DNA from: Acidovorax sp. DW039
Lineage (GTDB): Bacteria > Pseudomonadota > Gammaproteobacteria > Burkholderiales > Burkholderiaceae_C
Reading direction: 5' to 3'
Assembly (NCBI RefSeq): GCF_037101375.1
Contig: NZ_AP029019.1
Location: 868,001 to 932,000, forward strand
Length of the DNA: 64,000 nt
The notes beneath the pieces were generated by a model. The model had not been told where the DNA came from. It saw nothing but the letters and a program-made list of their open reading frames with translations, and ran no database searches. The translations under genes were made by a program, and so were the position numbers. Shown here one piece after another: positions 62,947 through 64,000 of the stretch; positions within the stretch are counted from its first letter, which is position 1; every line of letters begins with the position of its first letter.

Positions 62947-64000
62947 ATGTCCTCCATGACTCCCCAGGAAATCGTCTCCGAACTTGACAACCACATCGTG
63001 GGCCAGGCCAGCGCCAAGCGTGCCGTGGCGATTGCGCTGCGCAACCGCTGGCGCCGCCAGCAGGTGGACAGCAGCCTGCGTCAGGAAATCACGCCCAAGA
63101 ACATCCTCATGATTGGCCCCACGGGTGTGGGCAAGACCGAGATTGCCCGTCGCTTGGCAAAGCTGGCGGATGCTCCTTTCATCAAGGTGGAGGCGACCAA
63201 GTTCACTGAGGTGGGCTACGTGGGCAAGGATGTGGACTCCATCGTTCGCGATCTTGCAGAGATTGCCGTCAAGCAGACGCGCGAAGCCGAGATGAAGAAG
63301 GTGCGCGCCCGCGCAGAAGATGCGGCGGAAGAGCGCATTCTGGATGTGCTGATTCCGCCCGCGCGCGCTGCGGCCGGGGCAGAGCAGCCCGCCAGCGACA
63401 GCACGGCGCGGCAGGTGTTCCGCAAAAAGCTGCGGGAAGGCCAGCTGAACGACAAAGAGATTGAAATTGATGTTGCCGAGGCGCGCCCCCAGCTGGAAAT
63501 CATGGGCCCGCAGGGCATGGAGGAAATGACCGAGCAACTGCGCGGCATGTTCAGCCAATGGGGGCAGGACCGCCGCAAGACGCGCAAGCTCAAGATCGCA
63601 GAGGCGCTCAAGCTGCTCACCGATGAAGAGGCGGGCAAGCTGGTCAATGACGAAGAGATCAAGCTCCGCGCCATTGCCAATGCCGAGCAGAACGGCATCG
63701 TGTTCATCGACGAAATTGACAAGGTGGCCGCGCGCCAGGAAACCAGTGGGTCCGATGTGTCCCGTCAGGGCGTGCAGCGCGATCTGCTGCCCTTGGTGGA
63801 GGGCACCACGGTGTCTACCAAGTACGGGATGATCAAGACTGATCACATCCTGTTCATTGCTTCGGGGGCATTCCACCTGTCCAAGCCCAGCGACCTGATC
63901 CCCGAGCTGCAGGGGCGTTTTCCCATTCGTGTGGAACTGGAGTCCCTGTCGGTCAAGGATTTCGAGGCCATCCTCATGCAGACCCATGCCTCCCTGGTCA
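62947..64000 (+). CDS. hslU: ATP-dependent protease ATPase subunit HslU (3' end cut by window)
   Basis: AAA+ unfoldase that feeds substrates to HslV; 351 residues visible of about 440. Motifs: [17 protein letters not shown] at the start, Walker [17 protein letters not shown] (near residue 57), the pore loop [11 protein letters not shown], the family-specific I-domain (about 110-240) and Walker [12 protein letters not shown]. The frame runs off the right edge, so sensor 2 and the C-terminal tail are not seen. Confidence 0.95.
   Translation, partial: MSSMTPQEIVSELDNHIVGQASAKRAVAIALRNRWRRQQVDSSLRQEITPKNILMIGPTGVGKTEIARRLAKLADAPFIKVEATKFTEVGYVGKDVDSIVRDLAEIAVKQTREAEMKKVRARAEDAAEERILDVLIPPARAAAGAEQPASDSTARQVFRKKLREGQLNDKEIEIDVAEARPQLEIMGPQGMEEMTEQLRGMFSQWGQDRRKTRKLKIAEALKLLTDEEAGKLVNDEEIKLRAIANAEQNGIVFIDEIDKVAARQETSGSDVSRQGVQRDLLPLVEGTTVSTKYGMIKTDHILFIASGAFHLSKPSDLIPELQGRFPIRVELESLSVKDFEAILMQTHASLV

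Overview
The window looks like chromosomal DNA of a high-GC betaproteobacterium of the family Comamonadaceae (Acidovorax-like). This is inferred from four Bug-type (TctC) periplasmic solute receptors, Burkholderiales gene orders such as dapF-DUF484-xerC and dksA-(STAS protein)-hslVU, a DksA with a long Ala/Pro-rich N-terminus, and short dispersed repeats with the core AAGCGCAAGCAGCTAT. Both ends are cut: gltJ lacks its start and hslU lacks its end.

Layout. 1-5.5 kb: gltJKL glutamate/aspartate ABC importer genes, then a divergent pair (RpiR-type regulator with a clear palindromic operator, and an M20 glutamate carboxypeptidase-like enzyme) and a Bug receptor. 5.7-8.7 kb: pyrC, a DUF3025 gene and htpX. 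8.7-21 kb: a LysR regulator divergent from a beta-oxidation cluster (FadB-like fusion enzyme, thiolase, two acyl-CoA dehydrogenases resembling the pimeloyl-CoA dehydrogenase pair, CoA-transferase), followed by etfBA and two Bug receptors. This reads as uptake plus beta-oxidation of a dicarboxylic or other short-chain acid. 21-29 kb: a chemoreceptor, a FAD oxidoreductase, the ybhP-clsB-ybhN phospholipid trio and cysK.

29-40.5 kb is the most unusual region. It is an RNA-repair locus read leftward: slipin, an unknown Cys-containing protein, the RNA ligase RtcB, a low-GC gene with a HEPN-type Rx4H motif, a pol-beta-like nucleotidyltransferase, a MoxR ATPase, a HExxH/VWA protein, and the RNA cyclase RtcA. 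The sigma-54 activator RtcR is divergent. Between them lies a sigma-54 promoter with near-consensus -24/-12 elements. The roughly 500-base leader it would transcribe contains two tandem tRNA-like structures without anticodon loops (one with an encoded ACCA end), several GNRA-capped hairpins and a 114-bp palindromic repeat. RtcR is known in Enterobacteriaceae to respond to damaged tRNA, and Salmonella links Rtc to tRNA-mimicking Y RNAs. Here there is tRNA mimicry without a visible Ro60 gene.

40.5-64 kb is mostly housekeeping: a lipoprotein with an (Ala-Pro)n stretch, the RNase P RNA gene rnpB, an M48 protease/DUF898 pair, a pseudouridine-synthase homologue that has lost its catalytic Asp, a Nudix/metallo-beta-lactamase fusion, an orphan Bug receptor, a GST, dapF-DUF484-xerC, lepB, a DUF2799 lipoprotein, a second chemoreceptor with cheW, rlmI, a COG0523 metal GTPase, dksA, a STAS-like protein, and hslV-hslU.

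No genuine tRNA, rRNA operon, CRISPR array, insertion sequence or prophage was seen. All functions are assigned from motifs and remembered family knowledge; no database search was run.
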